In this document: piece after piece, positions 8,666-17,320 of the stretch | How the letters are laid out: every line of letters begins with the position of its first letter | Numbering within the stretch: position 1 is the first letter of the stretch | Assembly (NCBI RefSeq): GCF_023660105.1 | Contig: NZ_JAMHGA010000018.1 | Location: forward strand, 62,001-126,000 | Source of the DNA: Desulfovibrio aminophilus | GTDB taxonomy: Bacteria > Desulfobacterota > Desulfovibrionia > Desulfovibrionales > Desulfovibrionaceae | Direction: 5' to 3' | DNA: 64,000 nt | The notes under the pieces: model-generated | Seen by the model: only the letters and a program-made list of their open reading frames with translations | Told to the model about the DNA's origin: nothing | The model's database searches: none | Translations under genes and position numbers: made by a program

Positions 8666-9199
8666 GTGTTGCAGAAACGGCAGGCCATACTGGTGGGGCT
8701 CATGATCCTGGCCTTGTGCTACGCGGCGTTCGACCTGCTTTCCGGCAAGTCCGGGACGCCCGCCCCCGGCCGCCCGGGTGTCGAGGACGCGCGCCAGGAG
8801 GCCGCCCGGACCGTACAGGCGGCGCGGCAGATGCTGGAAAAGACGCCCATGAGCGAGGTGGAGCAGTACCGTGTGGACTTGCTGCGCCGGGAGCCGGCGC
8901 CGTCTCCGTTCTACGTCTCGGACGGAGAATTCTATTTTCCCGGCTCCTCCGGGGTGGCCGAGGGTGACGGCTTGAGCTACAAGGGGTTCGTGCGCGCGGG
9001 CGACCGTCTGCTGGCGGTGATCAGCGGCGTGGAATACGCCGTGGGCGAGGAGATCGAAGGCACGGGATTCGTGTTGTCGAGCATCCAGCCGAGCTACGTC
9101 GAGCTCGTGCGCAAGGACGGCAACGGCCGCGTGGGCGCGCGCAAGCTGCCCCTGGTGGAGGACCCCGTCAAAACCGTGGACGTGAAGGTGGGCAGGTAG
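8666..9199 (+). CDS. PilP/GspC-like inner membrane linker to the secretin
   Basis: A 177-aa protein from GTG 8666 (first residues MLQKRQ). It has one N-terminal transmembrane helix (about 6-25, AILVGLMILALCYAAFDLL), a Pro/Gly linker with a charged helix, and a C-terminal beta domain (about 100-165) of the PilP/GspC homology-region kind: SYKGFVRAGDRLLAVISG and VGEEIEGTGFVLSSIQPSYVEL. Such proteins connect PilN/PilO to the secretin. It stops 3 bases before the secretin gene. PilP is normally a lipoprotein; this copy has a membrane anchor as in GspC, which fits the GspL-like first gene. Confidence 0.7.
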   Translation: MLQKRQAILVGLMILALCYAAFDLLSGKSGTPAPGRPGVEDARQEAARTVQAARQMLEKTPMSEVEQYRVDLLRREPAPSPFYVSDGEFYFPGSSGVAEGDGLSYKGFVRAGDRLLAVISGVEYAVGEEIEGTGFVLSSIQPSYVELVRKDGNGRVGARKLPLVEDPVKTVDVKVGR

Positions 9200-9202
9200 G
9201 GC

Positions 9203-10894
9203 ATGGGCATTTTCATCCGACATCGCGTGTTCCGAGCCGCCGCGCTGCTTCTCTGCCTGATCCCGCTGTCGTGCGCCGAGAAGAAGGCCCCGGAGACCGA
9301 CCCGGGCATCGACAAGTACAAGGTCATGGCCGAGCAGTCCCAGGGCCATTCCGTGCCCAAGTCCGCGAGCGTGGACCCGGACCGCCGCGAGGTGGTCCAC
9401 CAGCAGAAGATAGTGGCCCGGCCCACCGAGGAGACCGAGCGCCCCCTGCCGTCGATCAAGGTCTCGCTGCGCATGCACAACGCCGACGTGGTGGCCGTGA
9501 TCCAGGCCCTGGCCCGGGCCGCGCGCCAGAGCATCGTGGTCAGCCCCAAGGTCGAGGGCGCGGTCAGCGTGAACATCCAGGACATGCCCTGGGACCAGGT
9601 CTTCCGGGGCGTGCTGCGCTCCAACAAGCTGGCCTTCGCCTGGGAGGGCGACATCATCCGGGTCATGACCCTGGAGGACATGGAGTCCGACCTCCAGTTC
9701 GACGTGCTGCGCAAGAAGCGCCTCACCGAGCGCCTGTCCATGGAGAAGACCTCGCCCCTGACCACCAGCGTGATCAAGGTCAAGTTCGCGGACGTGAAGA
9801 GTCTCAAGGAGAGCCTGGAGAAATTCCTGACCAAGGACCCCGAGGGCAAGGTGCTCGGCTCCATCGACGTGGACGCCAACACCAACTCGGTCATCGTCCA
9901 GACCATCGCCACGGACCAGGACAAGTTCCTCCGGCTGGTGGAGAACCTGGACCGGCCGCGTTCCCAGATCAAGCTGCGGGCGCACATCGTGGAGACCACC
10001 CAGGACACCGCCCGGGCCCTGGGCGTGCAGTGGGGCGGTTCCTATGCCGGCAACGTGAGCAACGGCAACAAGGCCTGGATCGTCCCGGGCGGCTCGAACA
10101 CCTCGGCCACGGACCCGCAGAAGGGCGGAAGCAAGTACAACCTGGGCACGGGTATGTCCGGCCTGGGCTACGGCCTGGACTTCACGCCGAGCATCTATCC
10201 GAAGCAGGGCGGCACCGGCGCCACGGCCCTGGGCCTCATGTTCGGCAAGATCGGCGGCAATATCCTGGAGCTCCAGCTCAAGGCCCTGCAGGACGAGGGC
10301 AAGCTGAACATCATCTCCAGCCCATCGATCACCACCCTGGACAACCAGAAGGCCTACACCGAGAGCGGCGAACGCGTGCCCTACCAGACCATCGAGGGCA
10401 CGGGCACGGACCAGACCACCTCCGTGGAGTTCCAGGACGTGGTCCTTCGCCTGGAGATCACCCCGCACATCATCGACACGAATTTCCTCAAGCTGGCCGT
10501 GCTCATCAAGAAGGACGAGGTGGACTCCTCCCGCAACGTGGACGGCAATCCGTACATCATCAAGAAGCAGACCGAGACCACGCTCATCGCCCGCGACGGC
10601 GAGACCGTGGTCATCTCCGGCCTGACCAAGCAGCGCACGTCCAAGACCAGCGCGGGCGTGCCCGGCCTGAAGAACGCGCCCGGCGTGGGCTGGCTCTTCG
10701 GCAGCAAGGAGAACACCGAGACCCTGGACGAGTACCTCATCTTCATCACCCCCGAGGTGCTGGCCGAGTGGCGGCCGGGCGAAGTGCAGAAGACCTTCTC
10801 CGAAATCGAGCGGGAGCTGGAGGACAAGCGGCGGCGCGAGGCCGCCGAGGCCGAAAATCCCTCCGGCGCGCGCCCGGCGGAGGTTCGCCAGTGA
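9203..10894 (+). CDS. pilQ: Secretin (PilQ/GspD/PulD family), probable lipoprotein
   Basis: This protein forms the outer membrane channel for the pilus. It is 563 aa from ATG 9203. The signal peptide ends in a lipobox-like LSCA (Cys near residue 25). An N-terminal STN-like domain (SLRMHNADVVAVIQALARAA) and one N1-type domain (about 190-265) come before the C-terminal secretin domain (about 340-525), which has LKALQDEGKLNIISSPSI and VPGLKNAPGVGWLFG. It has fewer N domains than typical PilQ. Its TGA stop overlaps the next gene's GTG start (GTGA at 10891-10894). Confidence 0.9.
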   Translation: MGIFIRHRVFRAAALLLCLIPLSCAEKKAPETDPGIDKYKVMAEQSQGHSVPKSASVDPDRREVVHQQKIVARPTEETERPLPSIKVSLRMHNADVVAVIQALARAARQSIVVSPKVEGAVSVNIQDMPWDQVFRGVLRSNKLAFAWEGDIIRVMTLEDMESDLQFDVLRKKRLTERLSMEKTSPLTTSVIKVKFADVKSLKESLEKFLTKDPEGKVLGSIDVDANTNSVIVQTIATDQDKFLRLVENLDRPRSQIKLRAHIVETTQDTARALGVQWGGSYAGNVSNGNKAWIVPGGSNTSATDPQKGGSKYNLGTGMSGLGYGLDFTPSIYPKQGGTGATALGLMFGKIGGNILELQLKALQDEGKLNIISSPSITTLDNQKAYTESGERVPYQTIEGTGTDQTTSVEFQDVVLRLEITPHIIDTNFLKLAVLIKKDEVDSSRNVDGNPYIIKKQTETTLIARDGETVVISGLTKQRTSKTSAGVPGLKNAPGVGWLFGSKENTETLDEYLIFITPEVLAEWRPGEVQKTFSEIERELEDKRRREAAEAENPSGARPAEVRQ

Positions 10895-12522
10895 ACTACT
10901 ACGCGCCGTTGGGTCTGGCCCGCGAGCCCTTTTCCAACTCGCCGGACCCCAATTTCCTCTATGATTCGGTCCAGCACGCCTCCTGCCTCCAGCAACTGGA
11001 GATTTCGGTGCGCCTGCGCCGGGGCCTGTGCGTGGTCACCGGCGAGATCGGCACGGGCAAGACCACGCTCTGCCGCCGCTTCGTCCGGCATCTGGCCCAG
11101 AGCCCCGAGGTCGCCGTCAACCTCCTGCTGGACCCCTTCTTCCCCTCGGCCGAGGCCTTCCTGCGCGTGCTCTTCGGCTTCTTCACCGGCCGCGAGGCCG
11201 CGCCCGGCCTGGACGTCTGGCGGCTCAAGGAGGGCATCAAGAAGGCCCTCTTCCGCCTGGGCGTGCGCGAGGGCCGGCTGCCGGTGCTCATCATCGACGA
11301 GGGCCAGAAGCTCACGGCCGAATGCCTGGAGCTGTTGCGCGAGCTGCTGAACTACGAGACCAACGCCCAGAAGCTCTTGCAGATCGTGGTCTTCGCCCAG
11401 CGCGAGATCGAGCCCGTGCTGGAGGAGATGCGGAACCTCCTGGACCGGGTCAACTGCTACCACCGCCTGCGGCCCCTGGACTTCTCCGAGACGCGGGCCA
11501 TGATCCGCTTCCGCCTGACCGAGGCCGCCGCTGACAAGGGCGCGCCGCCGGACCTCTTCTCCGACTTGGCCTGCTGGGCCGTGCACCGCGCCAGCGGCGG
11601 CTACCCCCGGCGCATCGTGCGGCTCTGCCACAAGGTCGTCCTGGAACTGCTCATCCGGCGCAAGAGCCGCGCCTCCTGGCGGCTGGTGCGCGCCTGCGTG
11701 GGCCAGGAGCGGCGGCAGGTCCGGCGGGCCTTCAGCCACGCGGTCATCGCCCTGTCCGTGTTTTTCCTGGCCTGCGCCGGTGTCTGGGCCATGTACCGCT
11801 TCGATCTGGGCGGCGTCCGCCAGAACCGGACCATCGCCGGGCTCACCGAGGCCGCCGCGCGCATCCTGCCCGCCGAGCCCGGCCGGGAGGTGCGCCGTCC
11901 GGTGGTCGAGCAGCCCGCCGCGCCAGCGCCCGCCCCGGTCGCCGAGGTCCGGCCCGCGCCCATCCCGTCGGCCGCCCCTGCCGCGGCCGCAGCCCCCGCG
12001 ACGCGGCCGGAGGAGCCCGCCATGCTCGGCGGCGTGCGCCTGGAGCAGGGCGAACTGGTCCGGGAGGTGGTCCGCGACGTGTACGGCGCGGCCGGCGACG
12101 ATCTCCTGGCCCTGGTGCTGGCCGCCAACCCCGGCCTGAAATCCGCGGACGAGTTCCGGCCCGGCCTGGAACTCCGCCTGCCCGAGCCGCCGGAGAACCG
12201 CGATCCGGCCTTCAAACGGCTCATCTGGGTGCAGGTGGCCCGCGCCGCGAACCTGGACAAGGCCTACGCCGAGCTGCGCAAGCTGGGGCATCTCTCCGCG
12301 CCCCTGCGGATCCTGGCCTGGCGCGGCAAGGGACAGGACGCCGAGTTTTCCGTGGTCGCGGAGACGCCGTTTTTGAGCGAGGCCCCGGCCCTGGCCCTCA
12401 TCGGCTCGCTGCCCGGCAAGCTGAAGGACGAGGCCCGCATGCTCCAGTTCGCCCGCAAGGACGGACGCTTCCTGGGCAGCCTGGACGCGACCACCCTGCG
12501 CCTGGCCAAGGGCGGCCAATAG
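10891..12522 (+). CDS. ExeA/GspA/MshM-like AAA ATPase with membrane helix and LysM-like tail
   Basis: ExeA-type ATPases help insert the secretin through the cell wall. This 543-aa protein starts at GTG 10891, overlapping the secretin stop. The N-terminus (YYAPLGLAREPFSNSPDP) is diagnostic of the ExeA/MshM family. Walker A is GEIGTGKTT (residues 51-59) and Walker B LIIDEGQ (about 134-140). A transmembrane helix lies near 283-304. The periplasmic part has an Ala/Pro-rich linker, a LysM-like stretch (about 385-430) that may bind peptidoglycan, and a SPOR-like C-terminus. The family role in secretin assembly is known; the tail functions are inferred. Confidence 0.85.
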   Translation: MNYYAPLGLAREPFSNSPDPNFLYDSVQHASCLQQLEISVRLRRGLCVVTGEIGTGKTTLCRRFVRHLAQSPEVAVNLLLDPFFPSAEAFLRVLFGFFTGREAAPGLDVWRLKEGIKKALFRLGVREGRLPVLIIDEGQKLTAECLELLRELLNYETNAQKLLQIVVFAQREIEPVLEEMRNLLDRVNCYHRLRPLDFSETRAMIRFRLTEAAADKGAPPDLFSDLACWAVHRASGGYPRRIVRLCHKVVLELLIRRKSRASWRLVRACVGQERRQVRRAFSHAVIALSVFFLACAGVWAMYRFDLGGVRQNRTIAGLTEAAARILPAEPGREVRRPVVEQPAAPAPAPVAEVRPAPIPSAAPAAAAAPATRPEEPAMLGGVRLEQGELVREVVRDVYGAAGDDLLALVLAANPGLKSADEFRPGLELRLPEPPENRDPAFKRLIWVQVARAANLDKAYAELRKLGHLSAPLRILAWRGKGQDAEFSVVAETPFLSEAPALALIGSLPGKLKDEARMLQFARKDGRFLGSLDATTLRLAKGGQ

Positions 12523-12531
12523 GCGGAGCGC

Positions 12532-14229
12532 ATGGCCATACGCGAACGCAAGCGCCTGGGCGAACTGCTCCTCGAGGCCGGGATGATCTCCCAGTCCCAG
12601 CTGGAGCAGGCCCTGGCCGGACAAAAGGAGTCCGGCCTCAAGCTCGGCCAGTACCTCATCCAGTCCGGCCTGCTCAAGGAACAGCAGATCGTCGATCTGG
12701 TCAGCCGCCAGCTGAACATCCCCAAGTATTCTCCCGACAAGTACCCCTATGAGGACGGGGCCTCGGCCCTGGTCTCCGAGGAGCTGGCCCAGAAGAGCCG
12801 CCTCGTGCCCCTGGCGCGCAAGGGCAACCGGCTGCTCATCGCCATGCCCGACCCCATGGACATCAACGCCCTGGACACCGTGGAGATCGCCACCAACCTC
12901 GAGGTGGAGCCGATCATCTGCTCGGAGAACGACTTCGATCTGCTCTTCGACTCCATCTACGGCCGGGGCGGCCTGTCCGAGGACGTCTACGACGGCATGG
13001 AGGACGAGGAAGCCGGGGCCAAGGCAGAGGAATCCGGGGACATCGCGGTGGACACCCTGCAGGACGAGGCCGACCAGGCCCCGATCATCCGCATGGTCAA
13101 CTCCATCCTGAACCAAGCCGTGCGCGAGAAGGCCAGCGACATCCACCTGAGCCCCGAGCGGGAATACGTCCACGCCCGCTTCCGCGTGGACGGCAAGCTC
13201 CGGCCCGTGCCCGCGCCGCCCCGGAACGCCTTCCTGCCCCTGGTCTCGCGCATCAAGATCATGGCCAACATGGACATCGCGGTGAGCAAGATTCCGCAGG
13301 ACGGCCGCTTCTCCTTCAAGGCCCAGAACAAGGAGTTCAACGTCCGCGTCTCGTCGCTGCCCACCATCCACGGCGAGAACCTCGTTCTCCGGCTCCTGGA
13401 CCGCAACGCCCACGGCCTGACCCTGCCCGAGCTCGGGCTGGCCGAGGCGGACATGGCCAAGATCCGCAAGGCCGTGGAGAAGCCCTACGGCCTCATCGTT
13501 TCCGCCGGGCCCACGGGCTCGGGCAAGACCACCACGCTGTACTCCATCCTGCGCCACATCAACCGGCCGGACATCAACATCATCACCCTGGAAGACCCGG
13601 TGGAATACCGCATCCAGGGCATCCGCCAGGTGCAGCTCAACCGCCGCGCGGGCATGACCTTCGCCTCGGGCCTGCGCTCCATCCTGCGCCAGGACCCGGA
13701 CGTCATCCTGGTGGGCGAAATCCGCGACCAGGAGACCGCCTCCATCGCCACCCAGGCGGCCCTCACCGGCCACAAGGTGCTGACCACCCTGCACACCAAC
13801 GACGCGGCCTCGGCCGCCGTGCGGCTCATCGACATGGGCGTGGAGCCCTTCCTCGTCTCCTCGGTCATGCTCGTCACGGTGAGCCAGCGCCTCGTGCGCC
13901 GCAACTGCCCGCATTGCCTGGAGGAGTATTCGCCGTCCGAGGAACTCCAGCGGACCCTGGGCCTGCAGCCGGGCAAGTACGCCTTCAAGCGCGGGGCGGG
14001 CTGCCGCAAGTGCATGCAGACCGGTTTCTCCGGCCGCATGGCCCTGTTCGAGGTCCTGGCCGTGGACGACGCCATCCAGGATCTCATCCTGAAGCGCGCC
14101 TCGGGCCGGGAGATATCCAAGGCCGCCGTGGCCTCCAAACGCATGCGCCTGTTGCGCGTGGACGCCCTGACCAAGGCCGTGCGGGGCCTGACCACCCTGG
14201 AAGAGGCCGCCACGGCGGTGATGGTCTGA
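12532..14229 (+). CDS. pilB: Type IV pilus extension ATPase PilB/GspE
   Basis: This hexameric ATPase powers pilin polymerisation. It is 565 aa. The order is an N-terminal MshEN/GspE-N domain (about 1-150, KRLGELLLEAGMISQSQLEQAL), a second N domain (RFRVDGKLRPV), and the ATPase core with Walker A GPTGSGKTT (from residue 326), Asp box (ITLEDPVEY), Walker B (VILVGEIRD) and His box (TGHKVLTTLHTNDA). A tetracysteine zinc site (CPHC and CRKC) follows, as in PilB and GspE. It lies 9 bases after the ExeA gene and 13 before pilC. Confidence 0.95.
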   Translation: MAIRERKRLGELLLEAGMISQSQLEQALAGQKESGLKLGQYLIQSGLLKEQQIVDLVSRQLNIPKYSPDKYPYEDGASALVSEELAQKSRLVPLARKGNRLLIAMPDPMDINALDTVEIATNLEVEPIICSENDFDLLFDSIYGRGGLSEDVYDGMEDEEAGAKAEESGDIAVDTLQDEADQAPIIRMVNSILNQAVREKASDIHLSPEREYVHARFRVDGKLRPVPAPPRNAFLPLVSRIKIMANMDIAVSKIPQDGRFSFKAQNKEFNVRVSSLPTIHGENLVLRLLDRNAHGLTLPELGLAEADMAKIRKAVEKPYGLIVSAGPTGSGKTTTLYSILRHINRPDINIITLEDPVEYRIQGIRQVQLNRRAGMTFASGLRSILRQDPDVILVGEIRDQETASIATQAALTGHKVLTTLHTNDAASAAVRLIDMGVEPFLVSSVMLVTVSQRLVRRNCPHCLEEYSPSEELQRTLGLQPGKYAFKRGAGCRKCMQTGFSGRMALFEVLAVDDAIQDLILKRASGREISKAAVASKRMRLLRVDALTKAVRGLTTLEEAATAVMV

Positions 14230-14242
14230 CGGGGAGCGCGGC

Positions 14243-15475
14243 GTGCCGACCTTCGCATACAAGGCCATCACCGAGAGCGGCTCGCGGGTCTCCGGCAGCC
14301 TGGAGGCCGAGAGCGCCGAGGCCGCGCGCATGCTCGTGGCGGAAAAGGGACTCATTCCCTCCTCGGTGCGCCAGTCGCGGAGCAGCGGCGGCCAGGCCAA
14401 GGTGGGCGGAGGCTGGGCGGCCCGGTTCACGGCGGTCAAGCCCCAGGACGTGATCCTCTTCACCAAGCAGTTCCGAACCATGCTTTCGGCGGGCATCGCC
14501 GTGGTCCAGACCCTGGAGGTCCTGGAGAACCAGACCGAGAACCCCAGGCTGCGGGCCGCGATCATCGACATCGCCCAGGACATCCGCCAGGGCGCCTCGC
14601 TCTACCGGGCCTTCTTCAAGCATTCAGCGGTGTTCACGCCACTCTACTGCAACATGATCCGCGCGGGCGAGATCTCGGGCACGCTCATCGACGTGCTCGG
14701 GCGGCTCATCTACATCGTGGAGCACGAGTTCAAGGTCAAGAAGGACATCAAGAGCGCCCTGACCTACCCGGTCATCGTGATCGTGGCCCTGGTCATCGCC
14801 TTCTTCGTCCTGGTCCTGTTCGTCTTTCCCAACTTCATCAGTCTGTTCAAGAACGCGGGCGTGGTCCTGCCCATGCCCACCCGGGTCATGCTCGGCATCC
14901 ACGGCGTCCTGACCCACTATTGGGCCCTGGTCCTGCCCCTGTTCGCGGGCGGGCTCTTCGGCCTGGCGTTCTGGTTCCGCACGCCCCGGGGCAGATTCTG
15001 CCGCGACGCCATGCTTCTGCGCCTGCCCATCCTGGGCAAGGTCTTCGCCAAGGCGGCCATGGCCCGCTTCGCCAGCATCTTCGCCATTCTCCAGGCCAGC
15101 GGCATCACGGTGCTGGAGTCCGTGGAGATCATCTCCGGGACCATCGGCAACTCGGCCATCGCGGCCCAGTTCGACACGCTCCGGGAGAAGCTGGAGCAGG
15201 GCCGGGGACTGGCCGAGCCCCTGCGCTCGGCGCGCTACTTCACGCCCATGATGATCACCATGATCGCCATCGGCGAGGAGTCGGGCCAGCTGGAGGAGAT
15301 GCTCAAGGAGGCGGCCCAGCACTATGACGACGAGGTGGAGTACTCGGTGTCCAAGATGAGCGAACTCATCGGGCCGGTGCTCGTGGCGGGGCTCACGGGC
15401 GTGGTGGGCTTCTTCGCCCTGGCCGTGTTCCTGCCCCTGGTGGACCTCATGCAGAAGTCCATGAGCGGGATATGA
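14243..15475 (+). CDS. pilC: Inner membrane platform protein PilC/GspF
   Basis: A 410-aa integral membrane platform on which PilB works. GTG 14243 starts the usual MPTFAYKAIT N-terminus. It contains two T2SSF domains (about 65-190 and 270-395), each with a cytoplasmic helical bundle (LFTKQFRTMLSAGI and FASIFAILQASGITVL) and followed by transmembrane helices; the last ends PLVDLMQKSMSGI. Length matches the family. It is the last gene of the co-directional pilus run; the pilin follows after 227 bases with its own promoter. Confidence 0.95.
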   Translation: MPTFAYKAITESGSRVSGSLEAESAEAARMLVAEKGLIPSSVRQSRSSGGQAKVGGGWAARFTAVKPQDVILFTKQFRTMLSAGIAVVQTLEVLENQTENPRLRAAIIDIAQDIRQGASLYRAFFKHSAVFTPLYCNMIRAGEISGTLIDVLGRLIYIVEHEFKVKKDIKSALTYPVIVIVALVIAFFVLVLFVFPNFISLFKNAGVVLPMPTRVMLGIHGVLTHYWALVLPLFAGGLFGLAFWFRTPRGRFCRDAMLLRLPILGKVFAKAAMARFASIFAILQASGITVLESVEIISGTIGNSAIAAQFDTLREKLEQGRGLAEPLRSARYFTPMMITMIAIGEESGQLEEMLKEAAQHYDDEVEYSVSKMSELIGPVLVAGLTGVVGFFALAVFLPLVDLMQKSMSGI

Positions 15476-15582
15476 GCGCGACGGAAAACCGACTCGCCGG
15501 AACCGGGCGCGTGCGCCTTTGATCCGGCGGATGATATAGAACGGCAAGGGGTTGCGGGCGGACCATGATTATGTCGCCCGGC

Positions 15583-15597
15583 TGGCACGGAACTTGT
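15583..15597 (+). promoter_or_regulatory. Sigma54 (-24/-12) promoter of the pilin gene
   Basis: TGGCAC-N5-TTGT matches the sigma54 consensus TGGCAC-N5-TTGC at all but the last base, 105 bases before the pilin start. Sigma54 control of pilin genes by PilR-type activators is well known. No PilS/PilR pair adjoins it; the nearest NtrC-type activator is at 22.4 kb. Confidence 0.72.
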
Positions 15598-15702
15598 AGT
15601 TTTTTGCTGGAAGCCCGCGTCTTCTTTGGGTATGAGAATCAAGACAGGCAGGGCTGAAAAAAACGATCCGCCCCATGGGCGGGCACACAGGAGGGAGACT
15701 TC

Positions 15703-16101
15703 ATGTCCCGCGAAAACAAGAGGAAGCAGGGCGGTTTCACGCTCATCGAACTCATTTCCGTCATCATTATTTTGGGCATCCTGGCGGCCGTGCTGACGCC
15801 GAAGTATTTCGACATGAGCACCCAGGCGGAGAACGCGGCAAAGAAGGGCGCAGCCTCCGAAGCCGTCGCGCGTTTCAACATGTCGTACGCCAAGTATGTT
15901 CTCGACAATGGCCCCTTGGGCAACTCGACATCCGCTCTCACCTCGCTTCAGACTGCCAACTATCTGGGTGTCAACCCCGTGGATGTGGGGGACTACAACT
16001 TCATTTACTCCGCGAACGGCACCGACAACGTCGGCGTGGTCGTTCGGAAGGAAGGCAGCTCGGACGATTGGACGACCGTGTCCATCCCGTGGCCCAAGTA
16101 A
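15703..16101 (+). CDS. pilA: Type IV major pilin-like protein
   Basis: A 132-aa prepilin from ATG 15703 behind AGGAGGGAG. The basic leader (11 residues) ends in GG and is followed by FTLIELISV, so PilD would cut between Gly11 and Phe12. Glu16 is the invariant +5 Glu. A hydrophobic helix and a small globular domain of about 90 residues follow. There are no Cys residues and hence no D-region disulfide, making it a short minimal pilin closer to MshA or Geobacter-type than to long PilA. A sigma54 promoter precedes it and a strong terminator follows, as expected for an abundant pilin made on its own mRNA. Confidence 0.92.
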   Translation: MSRENKRKQGGFTLIELISVIIILGILAAVLTPKYFDMSTQAENAAKKGAASEAVARFNMSYAKYVLDNGPLGNSTSALTSLQTANYLGVNPVDVGDYNFIYSANGTDNVGVVVRKEGSSDDWTTVSIPWPK

Positions 16102-16124
16102 TATGCCGTCACTGGCCTGACCCC

Positions 16125-16151
16125 AAAGGGAGCCTCCGGGCTCCCTTTTTT
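16125..16151 (+). terminator. Intrinsic terminator after the pilin gene
   Basis: AAAGGGAGCC pairs perfectly with GGCTCCCTTT around a TCCG loop, followed by a T-run to 16151. Confidence 0.93.
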
Positions 16152-16239
16152 CATGGTGATTCCGTCCGGTCTTGCCTTGGCTGATCCGGCCGGATAAGGT
16201 GTCTGAAATTCGAATCTTTCGCTTGGAAGCGGAGGCCCG

Positions 16240-17319
16240 ATGGCCCAGATCAACGCCTTCTTCAAGATGCTCCACGAGCACGGCGGCTCGGACCTGCACC
16301 TGTCCAGCGGCTCCCAGCCCATGATGCGCCTGCGCGGCGAGCTGCACCGCTTCAAGTTCAAGGTGCTGGGCCACGACGAGCTGGTGCGCATGCTCTACGA
16401 GATCACCCCGGAGAACAAGGTCAAGCTCTTCGAGGAGACCGGGGACGTGGACTTCGGCTACGACGTGCCGGGCCTGGCCCGCTACCGGGTGAACTTCTTC
16501 CGCCAGATGAACGGCATCTCGGCCGTGTTCCGCCAGATTCCCGAGACCATCCTCACCCTGGAGGACCTCGGCCTGCCGGAGAAGCTCCAGGACCTGGCCC
16601 TGCTGCCCAAGGGGCTCGTGCTCGTCACCGGGCCCACGGGCTCGGGCAAGTCCACCACCCTGGCGGCGATCCTGAACTACGCCAACAAGGTCCGCAAGGA
16701 CCACATCATCACCATCGAGGACCCCATCGAGTTCGTGCACAAGCCCATGAACTGCCTGGTGAACCAGCGCGAGGTGGGCCGCGACACGAAGAGCTTCAAG
16801 GCCGCCCTGCGCGGGGCCCTGCGCGAGGACCCGGACATCATCCTGGTGGGCGAGATGCGCGACTACGAGACCATCGCCCTGGCCCTGGAGGCCGCGGAGA
16901 CCGGCCACCTCGTGCTCTCCACCCTGCACACGGTCTCGGCCGCCAAGACCGTGGACCGGGTCATCGAGGTCTTTCCCGAGGAGATGCAGGCCCAGGTCCG
17001 GGCCAGCTTCGCGGATTCCCTGCGGGCGGTCGTGTCCCAGACCCTGTTCCGCCGCGTGGACCGGCCCGGCCGGGTGGCCGCGCTGGAGATCCTCATCGGC
17101 GTGCCCTCGGTGCGCAACCTCATCCGCGAGGGCAAGAACCACCAGATCGCCTCCATGATCCAGACCGGCCGGGAACACGGCATGCAGTCCGTGGACGACG
17201 ACATCCTGCGCTACCTCCAGAAGGGCATGATCGACCCGGACGCGGCTTACGTCTACGCCCAGAACAAGGACCGGGTGCGGCCCTTCATGAAGAACGGCGG
17301 CCCGCGCAAGGAGGTCTGA
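16240..17319 (+). CDS. pilT: Twitching motility retraction ATPase PilT
   Basis: This hexameric ATPase drives pilus retraction. It is 359 aa from ATG 16240. The N-terminal PAS-like domain holds GGSDLHLSSG. The core has Walker A GPTGSGKST (from residue 131), ITIEDPIEF, Walker B IILVGEMRD and the His box TGHLVLSTLHT. The C-terminal region has the PilT signature around GREHGMQSVDDDI. It lacks the PilB zinc Cys motif. A second retraction-type ATPase follows after one base. Confidence 0.95.
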   Translation: MAQINAFFKMLHEHGGSDLHLSSGSQPMMRLRGELHRFKFKVLGHDELVRMLYEITPENKVKLFEETGDVDFGYDVPGLARYRVNFFRQMNGISAVFRQIPETILTLEDLGLPEKLQDLALLPKGLVLVTGPTGSGKSTTLAAILNYANKVRKDHIITIEDPIEFVHKPMNCLVNQREVGRDTKSFKAALRGALREDPDIILVGEMRDYETIALALEAAETGHLVLSTLHTVSAAKTVDRVIEVFPEEMQAQVRASFADSLRAVVSQTLFRRVDRPGRVAALEILIGVPSVRNLIREGKNHQIASMIQTGREHGMQSVDDDILRYLQKGMIDPDAAYVYAQNKDRVRPFMKNGGPRKEV

Positions 17320-17320
17320 G

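Noticed and set aside
10381-14583. 1400-aa reverse-strand frame across the pilus operon
   Set aside because: It crosses four well-identified forward genes, has no ribosome site and shows no recognisable domain.
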